NCBI RefSeq assembly: GCF_036452155.1
Contig: NZ_JAWJZY010000002.1
Length of the DNA: 64,000 bases
Origin: Sorlinia euscelidii
GTDB lineage: Bacteria > Pseudomonadota > Alphaproteobacteria > Acetobacterales > Acetobacteraceae
Reading direction: 5' to 3' (one strand)
The notes under the pieces were generated by a model that was not told the DNA's origin, ran no database searches, and saw only the letters and a list, made by a program, of their open reading frames with translations. Both the position numbers and the translations under genes were made by a program. Below, in pieces: positions 44,046 through 53,402 of this stretch (its first letter is position 1; every line of letters begins with the position of its first letter).

Positions 44046-45244
44046 TTAACGGCGCGTGAGTTTATATTCCTGCGCCAGGGAATGTTGGATGATCTCGGCA
44101 TGGGCACCATCGCGCGCCTCAATCATCACCTCCAATTCCGCTGACTGCACGGAGGGCTCGGCGAAGAGCCGCTGATGCGACACTTCAATGATATTCCCGC
44201 CTGCTTCGCTGATGCGTCGGGCGATATCGGCCAGCAGGCCGGGACGGTCAGGGATTTGCATATTGAGGAAAAGAATCCGTCCGTCGCGGCGTAAAGCCCT
44301 CAGGAGCGTATTTGCAAAAACACGCGTGCTGATATTGCCGCCTGTCACAGGCAACCCGACGCGTTTCCCCTTAAAGATTTCAGCATATTTCACGACGGCC
44401 GCCAACGCGGCGGCGCCCGCACCTTCAGAAACGACACGTGCCTGTTCGGCGAGGGTCGCCACGGCGGCTTCAACCTCCAGCTCTGAAACAATCAGCACAC
44501 GGTCAAGTAGGGGCTGCACCGTTTCCAGACACCGCGCACCCAGCTTCAGGACGGCCATGCCTTCAGCAATCGTTGAGCCGCCCATTGCCGGCGTTTCTTC
44601 GGGGAAGCTGGCGAGGGAGGCATAACTTTCCACCTGCACGCCGATGATCCGCGTTTGAGGACTCATGGCCTTCGTCACAATGGCGGAACCACTCAGCAGC
44701 CCGCCTCCGCCAATCGGCAGGACAATGTAATCGAGGGGTGGGGCGTCCTCCAGCAATTCAATGGCGAACGTTCCCTGACCCGCCATCACCGCCAGGTCAT
44801 TAAAGGGATGGACAAGCACACGTCCCTCCCGTTCAAGAATCTTTTCGGCAATCAGGGAGGCTTCAGCGAAATCCTCCCCTTCCGCGACGATCTTCGCCCC
44901 CCATTTCCGGGTGCGTTCAATTTTCGCCGAGGGTGTGTGACGGGGCATGACAATGGTGGCGTCAATGCCGAGGAGATGCGCATGGCGAGCGACACCTTGC
45001 GCATGATTGCCCGCGGAAACGGCAATAACCCCCGCGCGCGTTCAGCTTCCGACAGGAGCGCCAATTTGTTGGCGGCTCCACGTTCCTTGAAAGATGAGAT
45101 GGCCTGCAGATTCTCAAGCTTCAGCCAGATTTCCGTGCCGAGCCGTTTCGAAAGTGCCTCACACGGCACTGTCGGTGAGCGCAGAATACGACGCTGGATG
45201 CGCTCATGGGCCGCGCGAACGTCATCAAACGTCAGATTCGTCAT
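44046..45244 (-). CDS. ilvA: Threonine dehydratase (biosynthetic type with ACT domain), one-base shift
   Basis: 400 residues once joined. PLP-dependent fold type II: PLP Lys in ISSFKERGAANKLALL (catalytic-type SFKxRGA), glycine loop GGGGLLSG, and C-terminal ACT-like domain (IPDRPGLLADIARRISEAGGNIIEVSH). The frames join if one G is added in the G5 run (plus-strand C5 at 45029-45033), restoring the AGNHAQG motif. It deaminates threonine to 2-oxobutanoate. Downstream of greA in the same direction. Confidence 0.9.
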
Positions 45245-45276
45245 GTAACTTTCTCAGGTCCGATCAGCGGATCGTC

Positions 45277-45750
45277 TTATTTATAAGTGACGGAAAGAAC
45301 CTCATAAGTGCGGTCACCACCCGGCGCGGGGACGCTGACGCTGTCACCGACGGATTTGCCGATCAATGCCTTGGCAAGCGGGGAGGAAATTGAAATACGC
45401 GCCTGTTTGATATCCGCCTCATGCGCGCCGACAATCTGATACAGGCTTTCTTTTTCAGTCTCTTCATCGACAAGCTGGACGTGCGCACCGAATTTTACGG
45501 TGTCACCGGAGAGGGAGGCCGGGTCAATGACCTCTGCGGAGGAAATAAGGTCCTCCAGTTCCAGGATGCGGCCTTCGATGAAAGATTGACGTTCCCGCGC
45601 AGCGTGATATTCCGCGTTTTCGGAAAGGTCACCATGCGAGCGTGCTTCAGCAATCGCACGGATGACGGCGGGTCGATCTTCACTTTTAAGGCGGCGAAGC
45701 TCATCTTCAAGACGTGTCAGCCCGCCGGCCGTCATCGGAATTTTCTGCAC
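45277..45750 (-). CDS. greA: Transcription elongation factor GreA
   Basis: 157 aa from a GTG at 45750, with GGGGA seven bases upstream; a longer ATG start would add an unusual 10-residue leader. N-terminal coiled coil (GGLTRLEDELRRLKSEDRPAVIRAIAEARSHGDLSENAEYHAARERQ in pieces) with the acidic tip DLSENAEY, and C-terminal SPLAKALIGKSVGDSV. It rescues backtracked RNA polymerase by stimulating transcript cleavage. Follows carB by 193 bp. Confidence 0.96.
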   Translation of the reverse strand: MQKIPMTAGGLTRLEDELRRLKSEDRPAVIRAIAEARSHGDLSENAEYHAARERQSFIEGRILELEDLISSAEVIDPASLSGDTVKFGAHVQLVDEETEKESLYQIVGAHEADIKQARISISSPLAKALIGKSVGDSVSVPAPGGDRTYEVLSVTYK

Positions 45751-45888
45751 GTTGTTTCCCCAAGTCTTTCCTGCGCACAAGATGCCGTGCGTGCGCCTCG
45801 TCTAAAAACGCGAAGTTTAAACCCCTTTTATCACCTCTGCAATCATGTCGCCAGAGATAGGGGACAAGCGGGGATTGCCGGATGAAGA

Positions 45889-45913
45889 GGGCCGGGCCTC
45901 ACGGACCCGGCCC
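45889..45913 (-). terminator. GC-rich hairpin between carB and greA
   Basis: Perfect 8-bp stem GGGCCGGG / CCCGGCCC with a 9-nt loop, 30 bases beyond the carB stop. No U run on the minus strand, so it may attenuate rather than end transcription. Confidence 0.5.
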
Positions 45914-45942
45914 CAAATGGCGGCATCCCCTCAAAATTTCGT

Positions 45943-48900
45943 TCAAAAGGATCGCCGGAAATAAGATTGCAGCGGCGATACTTCCAGCGCGCCATCCCGC
46001 ATGGCGGAGATGGCGTAAATCGCGGCGCGCGCTCCGGCGAGGGTGGTGAAATGCGGCACACCGCCCAGCAGGGAGGAGCGGCGAATGTCGAAACTATCCC
46101 GCACAGCCTGTGCACCCGTCACCGTATTGATCACCATCTGGACCTCACCGGAGCGAATCGCGTCGACGCAATGAGGGCGGCCTTCAAGCACCTTGTTAAC
46201 GCGCCGGACCGTGATACCGGATTCCTCAAGCCGATCCGCCGTGCCCCGCGTCGCCATGATCTGAAAGCCCATATCAATCAATTTGCGACCCAAAGCTTGA
46301 ATCTGAGGTTTGTGACCGTCCCGCACGGAAAGAAACACCGTGCCTTCCTTCGGGAGGACAACCCCCGCCGCAAGCTGGGCTTTGGCAAAGGCGCGCTCAA
46401 AGCTGCTATCCAGCCCGATGACCTCACCGGTGGAACGCATTTCCGGCCCCAGGATCGTGTCCGTATCGGCAAAACGATGGAAGGGAAACACCGCCTCCTT
46501 AACCGCCACATGTGGTGCGATGGCGTCACCATCCAGCTTGAATTCGGAAAGCTTCCGGCCAGCCATGACCAGCGCACCAATTTTCGCAATCGGCACACCT
46601 GTCGCTTTGGCGACGAAGGGGGCCGTCCGGGAGGCGCGGGGATTCACCTCCAGAACGAAAACTTCATTATCCTTGATGGCATATTGCACGTTCATCAGGC
46701 CAATAATGCCCAATTCACGCGCCATGGCCTCCGTCTGGCTGCGCAATTCCGTCACGATGGAGGGGGGCAGGGTGTAAGGGGGGATTGAACAAGCGGAGTC
46801 ACCTGAATGGATTCCTGCCTCCTCAATATGTTCCATCACCCCGGCAACATAAACGTCATGACCGTCTGAGATGCAGTCTACATCCGCTTCAATCGCGTCA
46901 TTGAGGTAATGATCCAGCAGGATCGGCCCGGAGGAGACTTCCCGGCCGGCAAGCATGAGCGTGCTGAGGAGGTAACGTTGCAGGCCATTCGGGTCATGCA
47001 CGATTTCCATGGCGCGCCCGCCCAGAACATAGGAAGGGCGCACGACGACGGGATAACCGACTTTCTCAGCGATAGCCTCCGCCTCACCCGGGTTGCGGGC
47101 AATGCCGTTTTCCGGCTGGCGCAGACCCAGTTTGCGTAGAAGCGCCTGGAAGCGCTCACGATCCTCCGCGCGGTCAATGGCATCGGCCGGTGTGCCGAGG
47201 AGGGGAATGCCCGCTTTTTCCAACGCGGCGGAAAGTTTGAGCGGAGTCTGGCCACCATATTGGACGATACAGCCCAGAACCTCGCCCTTTTCCTGCTCAC
47301 GGCGGATCAGGGCGATGACGTCTTCATCGGTCAGAGGCTCAAAATAAAGGCGATCTGACGTGTCATAATCCGTGGAGACCGTCTCCGGGTTACAATTGAC
47401 CATGATGGTCTCAAACCCGGCCTCACGCAACGCATAGGCGGCATGGACGCAGCAATAATCAAATTCGATGCCTTGGCCGATCCGGTTCGGTCCGCCGCCC
47501 AATATGACGATTTTCCGACTCTCTGTCGGCGCGCTTTCACAGATTGGCGTGCCGAACCCACCTTCATAACTGCTGTAAAGATAGGGGGTGGAGGAGGCGA
47601 ATTCTCCCGCGCATGTATCGATGCGGCGATAAGCAGGTTGCACATCCAGCCGCGCCCGCAGATCGGCGACGGCTTCGGGCGTCATATCGCTCAGCTGGGC
47701 GAGCTGCCGATCCGAAAACCCCATCGCTTTAATCTGACGCAGGGCAAGGGGGGAACGGGGCAGGCCAGTTTCACGAATATGCTGCTCGGCCTCGATAATG
47801 GTTTGCAATTGCTCCAGAAACCACGGCTCAAACCGACAGGCATGATGGATGTCGCTGATGGACAGGCCCGCACGCAAAGCCTGCGCGGCCATGAGGATGC
47901 GTTCCGGTCGCGGTTCGGAAAGGGCCGCGCGATAGGCATCGTGGGAGCCATCGCCGGGCGGCTCAATCGGGTCGAGACCGGTCAGCCCGGTTTCCATCGA
48001 CCGCAGACCTTTCTGCAGGGCCTCGGTAAAGCAGCGCCCGACGGACATGGCCTCCCCCACTGACTTCATGGAGGTGGAAAGCAGGGCCGGGGCGCCGGGG
48101 AATTTTTCAAAAGTGAAACGCGGGATTTTGACAACGACGTAATCAATCGTCGGCTCGAAACTTGCCGGGGTCGTGCCGGTAATGTCGTTCCTTAATTCGT
48201 CGAGCGTGTAGCCGATCGCGAGTTTAGCGGCGATTTTCGCAATCGGGAAACCGGTCGCTTTGGAGGCGAGAGCGGAAGAACGTGAGACGCGTGGGTTCAT
48301 CTCAATGACGACCATGCGCCCATCCACCGGGTTGACGCCGAACTGCACGTTGGACCCGCCCGTTTCCACGCCAATTTTGCGCAGACAGGCGATGGAAGCA
48401 TCCCGCATTCGCTGGAATTCTTTGTCCGTCAGCGTCAAAGCGGGGGCGACGGTGATGGAGTCGCCTGTATGGACACCCATCGGGTCGATATTTTCGATGG
48501 AACAGACGATGATGCAGTTATCCGCTTTGTCGCGGACCACCTCCATCTCAAATTCCTTCCAGCCAAGGACGGACTCTTCAATCAGGACTTCCGTCGTGGG
48601 GGAGGCATCCAGCCCGCCCGAGACAATATGGTCAAATTCCTCACGATTATAGGCAATCCCACCGCCTGCGCCGCCCATGGTGAAAGAGGGGCGGATGATC
48701 GCGGGCAGGCCGACAATATCCAGCGCCGAGCGTGCTTCCTCCAGCGTGTGCGCGATGGCGCTGCGCGGGCTCTCCACGCCGATTTCATTCATGGCCTCAC
48801 GGAATTTCTGGCGGTCTTCCGCGCGGTCAATGACATCCGCATCCGCGCCGATCAAAGCGACGCCGTGTTTTTTCAGAAAACCTGACCGGTCGAGGGCCAT

Positions 48901-49197
48901 GGCGACATTCAGCGCCGTTTGCCCACCCATGGTCGGCAGAAGCGCATCGGGTTTTTCCTTGAGAATGATGCGCTCGACAAATTCCGGTGTGATCGGCTCC
49001 ACATAGGTCGCATTGGCGAGGCCCGGATCGGTCATGATCGTCGCGGGGTTGGAGTTGATCAGAATGACGCGATAACCCTCCTCACGCAGCGCCTTACAAG
49101 CCTGCGTGCCGGAATAATCGAACTCACAGGCCTGCCCGATCACAATAGGGCCGGCGCCGATGATGAGGATGGACGCGATATCAGTTCTTTTCGGCAT
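45943..49197 (-). CDS. carB: Carbamoyl-phosphate synthase large subunit
   Basis: 1084 aa, the usual length. Two homologous ATP-grasp synthetase halves (motifs ILIIGAGPIVIGQACEFDYSG and VILGGGPNRIGQGIEFDYCC), the oligomerisation domain between and the C-terminal MGS-like allosteric domain (FLSVRDGHKPQIQALGRKLIDMGFQIMATRGTA in pieces). It makes carbamoyl phosphate from bicarbonate, ammonia and ATP for pyrimidines and arginine. Only 2 bp after carA. Confidence 0.97.
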   Translation of the reverse strand: MPKRTDIASILIIGAGPIVIGQACEFDYSGTQACKALREEGYRVILINSNPATIMTDPGLANATYVEPITPEFVERIILKEKPDALLPTMGGQTALNVAMALDRSGFLKKHGVALIGADADVIDRAEDRQKFREAMNEIGVESPRSAIAHTLEEARSALDIVGLPAIIRPSFTMGGAGGGIAYNREEFDHIVSGGLDASPTTEVLIEESVLGWKEFEMEVVRDKADNCIIVCSIENIDPMGVHTGDSITVAPALTLTDKEFQRMRDASIACLRKIGVETGGSNVQFGVNPVDGRMVVIEMNPRVSRSSALASKATGFPIAKIAAKLAIGYTLDELRNDITGTTPASFEPTIDYVVVKIPRFTFEKFPGAPALLSTSMKSVGEAMSVGRCFTEALQKGLRSMETGLTGLDPIEPPGDGSHDAYRAALSEPRPERILMAAQALRAGLSISDIHHACRFEPWFLEQLQTIIEAEQHIRETGLPRSPLALRQIKAMGFSDRQLAQLSDMTPEAVADLRARLDVQPAYRRIDTCAGEFASSTPYLYSSYEGGFGTPICESAPTESRKIVILGGGPNRIGQGIEFDYCCVHAAYALREAGFETIMVNCNPETVSTDYDTSDRLYFEPLTDEDVIALIRREQEKGEVLGCIVQYGGQTPLKLSAALEKAGIPLLGTPADAIDRAEDRERFQALLRKLGLRQPENGIARNPGEAEAIAEKVGYPVVVRPSYVLGGRAMEIVHDPNGLQRYLLSTLMLAGREVSSGPILLDHYLNDAIEADVDCISDGHDVYVAGVMEHIEEAGIHSGDSACSIPPYTLPPSIVTELRSQTEAMARELGIIGLMNVQYAIKDNEVFVLEVNPRASRTAPFVAKATGVPIAKIGALVMAGRKLSEFKLDGDAIAPHVAVKEAVFPFHRFADTDTILGPEMRSTGEVIGLDSSFERAFAKAQLAAGVVLPKEGTVFLSVRDGHKPQIQALGRKLIDMGFQIMATRGTADRLEESGITVRRVNKVLEGRPHCVDAIRSGEVQMVINTVTGAQAVRDSFDIRRSSLLGGVPHFTTLAGARAAIYAISAMRDGALEVSPLQSYFRRSF

Positions 49198-49199
49198 AA

Positions 49200-50543
49200 T
49201 CAGGCGGCCTTCTTATTCATCAGCGCAACAAAGCGTTCAAAAAGGTAGAAGCTATCAGAGGGGCCGGGGCTGGCCTCAGGGTGATACTGGACGGAAAAAG
49301 CAGGGTAGGTCCGGCTTTCAATCCCTTCATTCGAGCCGTCAAAGAGGCTCGTATGCGTCACGATGACATCCTCCGGCAGGCTTTGCTCATCAACCGCAAA
49401 ACCGTGATTCTGGCTCGTAATTTCGACTTTACCTGTGGTCAGCTCCTTGACAGGCTGGTTGGCGCCGCGATGGCCCTGCTCCAGCTTATAAGTCCGCGCA
49501 CCGAGGGCCTGGGCCAGAAGCTGATGCCCCAGGCAGATCCCGAAGATCGGCACGGCTGATTTAAGGAGCGCCTTGATGACCGGCACCGCATACGTCCCGG
49601 TGGCCGCCGGGTCCCCCGGACCATTGGACAGGAAAATACCTTCTGGATTATACATCATGATCTCTTCGGCTGAGCTGGTCGCCGGCACAACCGTGACCTC
49701 ACAACCTGCCGAGACGAGGCAGCGCAGAATATTCAGCTTGGCCCCATAATCAATCGCGACGACCCTTTTCAGCGGGCCGGAGGGCGGCGCGCCCCCCCAG
49801 ACGGGCTCCGTCCACTTATGAGCCTGCGCGCAGGTCACCGCTTTGGCAAGGTCCATCCCTTCGAGGCCCGGCCATGAGCGCACCTCCGCCAAAAGCGACT
49901 CTATCGGAAATATGCCATCCTGAGGGTAGAAGATACCAGCAGATTGCGGGCCTTTCTCGCGCAGAAGGTGCGTGATGAAGCGTGTATCGATTCCGGAAAG
50001 CCCGGTCAGGCCCTGGGCCTGCATCCAATCCGCAAGGGGGGCGGTCGCGCGCCAGTTGGCCGGGCTGGTAATGTCCTGCTTGACGATGACACCGCGTGCA
50101 GCCACGCGCCGTGCTTCGTCATCCTCTGCATTCGTCCCGACATTGCCGATATGCGGGAAGGTGAAGGTGACGAGTTGGCCCGCATAAGACGGGTCCGTCA
50201 ATGTCTCCTGATAGCCGGACATGCCGGTGCAGAAGCAGATTTCCCCGATGGCCGCCTGCGTCGTGTGGGCGCCAAAGCCCCGACCCCACAGGATCGTGCC
50301 GTCGGCAAGCAGAAGCACAGCCGTTGCGCCATGGGGGCGGCCTGTTTCATCGAGAGATGCTGAGGGACTGGCATCGGTGAGATCTTCCATGGAAATACCG
50401 GGAAGTTGCAGAAGTGCAGGCCAGTGCTTGGCTGGAATGGTGCGGGATTGACGCCATTTACGCACCGCTTCCGGCCCGACATTCGTCAACTCGGCCAATT
50501 GATCTGCCCCGCCAAGTTTTTTGATCAGGAGGTCGACATCCAT
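49200..50543 (-). CDS. carA: Carbamoyl-phosphate synthase small subunit with N-terminal HTH extension
   Basis: 447 aa versus ~380-400 usual. Residues ~70-210 are the CarA N-domain (GTILWGRGFGA, TGMSGYQETLTDPSYAGQ), residues ~245-447 a class I glutaminase with nucleophile elbow GICLGHQLLAQ and the His/Glu pair near YHPEASPGP. Residues 1-60 (LIKKLGGADQLAELTNVGPEAVRKWRQ in pieces) look like a YdaS/Cro helix-turn-helix; NCBI has an N-terminal family called 'carph-isopro' that I recall from such CarA proteins. A role in binding the car operator would be inference. Confidence 0.95.
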   Translation of the reverse strand: MDVDLLIKKLGGADQLAELTNVGPEAVRKWRQSRTIPAKHWPALLQLPGISMEDLTDASPSASLDETGRPHGATAVLLLADGTILWGRGFGAHTTQAAIGEICFCTGMSGYQETLTDPSYAGQLVTFTFPHIGNVGTNAEDDEARRVAARGVIVKQDITSPANWRATAPLADWMQAQGLTGLSGIDTRFITHLLREKGPQSAGIFYPQDGIFPIESLLAEVRSWPGLEGMDLAKAVTCAQAHKWTEPVWGGAPPSGPLKRVVAIDYGAKLNILRCLVSAGCEVTVVPATSSAEEIMMYNPEGIFLSNGPGDPAATGTYAVPVIKALLKSAVPIFGICLGHQLLAQALGARTYKLEQGHRGANQPVKELTTGKVEITSQNHGFAVDEQSLPEDVIVTHTSLFDGSNEGIESRTYPAFSVQYHPEASPGPSDSFYLFERFVALMNKKAA

Positions 50544-50725
50544 GGCGCATTCCCTTTTTACATCTGCATCCGCACCCCTTTATATAATGAGGTGGAACGG
50601 GATTGGGAAGTTTTTTCCCATCCGGTGCGGGCTGCAAAAACATGGGAAATTTATTCCCTCGACGATGCTTCTGGGTTATGCCCATGGAGAATATGTAAAA
50701 GAATGGCTGGATGGGAGGCCGAAAT

Positions 50726-51178
50726 ATGTCGCTACGAGACCGGATTAATGAGGACCTTAAAACCGCCATGAAGGCGCGAGACATGACGCGGGTTGCGCAG
50801 CTTCGTGCCATAACCAGCCGGTTCAAGGATCTCGATATCGAATTGCGGGCCAAAGACGCGGAATTGGATGAGGGGACGATGCTGTCGGCGCTGCGCTCCA
50901 TGATCAAATCCCGGCGTGAATCGGCTGCGCTTTATCGGCAGGGTGACCGGCCCGAACTGGCGGAGAAGGAAGAGGCGGAGATTACGGCAATTGAGCATTA
51001 TCTGCCGCCGCCGCTGAGCGATGCTGAACTTGACGTTATTGTGCAGAAAGCGCTGGCGGAGACGGGCGCAGATTCCGTTAGGGACCTTAAAAACGTCATG
51101 AGCTGGTTGCGGTCACATTACGGTGCACAGCTCGATATGGGGAAAATGAGCGGCATAGTGAAGGCGAAGCTGGGGTGA
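50726..51178 (+). CDS. GatB/YqeY family protein
   Basis: 150 aa from the ATG at 50726, seven bases after GGGAGG. YqeY family: LRDRINEDLKTAMKARDMTRVAQLR, then EEAEITAIEHYLPPPLSD and DLKNVMSWL. Related to the tail domain of GatB amidotransferase; it may act in tRNA-linked amidation, but a free-standing function is not established. Upstream of dnaG, as in many genomes. Confidence 0.92.
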   Translation: MSLRDRINEDLKTAMKARDMTRVAQLRAITSRFKDLDIELRAKDAELDEGTMLSALRSMIKSRRESAALYRQGDRPELAEKEEAEITAIEHYLPPPLSDAELDVIVQKALAETGADSVRDLKNVMSWLRSHYGAQLDMGKMSGIVKAKLG

Positions 51179-51289
51179 GCGCGTTATGCCATGAGGCAAA
51201 TTGAGTCAGCGTGATGCCGCGTTACCTCGCAGGAAGGTATGCACGGCGTGACGTTGCGGGGGAAAATTCATGTCAGGCTCTGAGACATA

Positions 51290-53131
51290 ATGGCGCTCGT
51301 TTTCGAGCCTAAATTTCTTGATGATATCAGGGACGCCATCCCGTTGCGCAGCGTCATCGGGCGTCGCACGAAACTGGAGCGCTCCGGCAATCAATGGAAA
51401 GCGTGCTGCCCTTTCCATGGGGAAAAGACACCTTCCTTCCATATTTATGATGATCACTTCCATTGTTATGGCTGTGGCGTGCATGGTGATGTTTTCAGTT
51501 TCGTCATGCAGAGTGAGGGGCTTTCCTTCCCCGAAGCGGTCGCAGCCCTGGCGGCGGAGGCTGGGCTCGACATGCCGAAACCAGATGCGGGTGCGATTGA
51601 AAGATCAGAGGAATCCACCCGCCTAAGGGATATTCTGTCCGAGGCCGCGCAATTTTACCGCAAGGCTTTGACGGGCCATTCAGCGCATCATGCGCGGGCC
51701 TATCTGCAGGCGCGCAGTTTAACGCCGGCCACGATCGATTATTTTGGGTTGGGCTGGGCGGATGCGGATCATGGCGCACTCATCCGTCATCTCAAGAAAG
51801 CGGGTCATACCGAAAAGGACATTTTCAAAGCCGGGCTTTTAAGGACGGAGAAGGGCGGGGCCGCTTTTTTCTCCCGCATCATCTTCCCGATCCATGACCG
51901 GCGCGGCGCGGTGATTTCGTTCGGCGGCCGCGCGATGGGGGAGGCGCAGCCGAAATATGTGAATGGGGCGGAAACGCCACTTTTCTCCAAAAAACGCACT
52001 TTATATAATCTTCATAATGCGCGTCAGGCGGTCCTGAAGGACAAGAAGGACCTTCTGGTCGTCGAAGGCTATATGGATGTGATCGCCCTGTCCCAGGCTG
52101 GTTTCACGGCGGGCGTCGCGCCGCTGGGGACGGCTGTGACCGCCGAGCAGATTGAACTGATGTGGCGGGAGTCGTCGTCGCCGATCATCTGTCTGGATGG
52201 CGATGCGGCGGGCAGCCGGGCTTCCCTGCGCGTGGCTGAACTCGCCCTTCCCATGCTGCGCGCCGACAGGACGCTTCGTTTCTGCCGATTGCCTCAGGGG
52301 GAGGATCCGGACAGTCTGATCAAAAATCACGGGCCGGACGCGATGCGGGAAGTGCTTGCCCGGTCTCATTCCCTTCACGATGAGATTTTCATGCTGCTGC
52401 GACAGGGATGTGATGGCCGGGTGCCGGAGCAACGGGCTGCGCTGCGACAGCGTCTCGATGCCGCGGCGGAGAAGATTTCTGATAAGACGCTGGGTTATGA
52501 ATATCGTCGGTCATGGCGTGATAAGGTTTTCGAAAGTTTTCGCAGGGCGCCGACTTCAGGCCACGCCCGGACAAAAAATCTCGCCGCCAGGACGATTGAT
52601 CTGCCGGTCAATTTTGCTGTGCGGCAAGGTAATGCGGCGCGTCTCGATATTTTGACGGAGATACTCCTTCGTCACCCCGCATTGCTGGACGATGTTGAGC
52701 AGGCTTACAGCGCATTGGATTTGCCGCCGGACCTTGCCCTCCTGAGGGAAGGGCTCCTCGAGTTCCATGCTGAGCGGCGTCATCTGACGGGCGAAGCATC
52801 GACCTCCCCGATTGCCTGGTTTGAAGCTGAGAGCGAAACGCATGAGGCGATGGCTCGATGTGCCCGGCTTGGACATGCATTACTGGATAAATATGATGCC
52901 CGTGCCCTCTCACGCCATGAAAATGACGACTCCCTGCTTACCATCAACGCGCCGGAGCGATGGTGGCACTTTTATGGGCTTGTCAATTTCCCCGCTTTCA
53001 GTCAGGAAGTGTCACGGGATGTGGCGGCAGCCCTGAACGACACAACGCTGGAAACCTTTCCCGATGCGCTCAAAGCGCGGCTTTCCGTGCTAGAGCGTCT
53101 CAAAGCGGGGGAGCCCCCGGATGATGTCTGA
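51290..53131 (+). CDS. dnaG: DNA primase
   Basis: 613 aa. N-terminal CHC2 zinc finger (CCPFHGEKTPSFHIYDDHFHCYGC in pieces, Cys40/His43/Cys61/Cys64 region), Toprim core (VVEGYMDVIALSQAG and DGDAAGSRA), then a helicase-interaction C-terminal domain (LREGLLEFH..., SRHENDDSLL). It lays RNA primers for DnaB-led replication. Middle member of yqeY-dnaG-rpoD. Confidence 0.96.
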   Translation: MALVFEPKFLDDIRDAIPLRSVIGRRTKLERSGNQWKACCPFHGEKTPSFHIYDDHFHCYGCGVHGDVFSFVMQSEGLSFPEAVAALAAEAGLDMPKPDAGAIERSEESTRLRDILSEAAQFYRKALTGHSAHHARAYLQARSLTPATIDYFGLGWADADHGALIRHLKKAGHTEKDIFKAGLLRTEKGGAAFFSRIIFPIHDRRGAVISFGGRAMGEAQPKYVNGAETPLFSKKRTLYNLHNARQAVLKDKKDLLVVEGYMDVIALSQAGFTAGVAPLGTAVTAEQIELMWRESSSPIICLDGDAAGSRASLRVAELALPMLRADRTLRFCRLPQGEDPDSLIKNHGPDAMREVLARSHSLHDEIFMLLRQGCDGRVPEQRAALRQRLDAAAEKISDKTLGYEYRRSWRDKVFESFRRAPTSGHARTKNLAARTIDLPVNFAVRQGNAARLDILTEILLRHPALLDDVEQAYSALDLPPDLALLREGLLEFHAERRHLTGEASTSPIAWFEAESETHEAMARCARLGHALLDKYDARALSRHENDDSLLTINAPERWWHFYGLVNFPAFSQEVSRDVAAALNDTTLETFPDALKARLSVLERLKAGEPPDDV

Positions 53132-53402
53132 CCGCCAATGTCAAACCAACTCTCTTTGATCATCAAAGAGGTTTCGCCGCGTTTTATTTAAACTTATAAT
53201 GCGGAACATTCCTCGTAGCCCTTGACTTCAAGGCTCGGATAGCCCACCTGCACGCTGCCAAGGTTGCGGGTGAATCGCATATCACGGAGAAAAGACTGGA
53301 CCTGCCGCACGTGTCGCATTGCGCTGTGCGGCGGGCGTAGCGCTTTTTCTAAGGTTTGGGGACCGCGGATCTGATGGCGAAGGCGGGATATGGGAGTATC
53401 GA

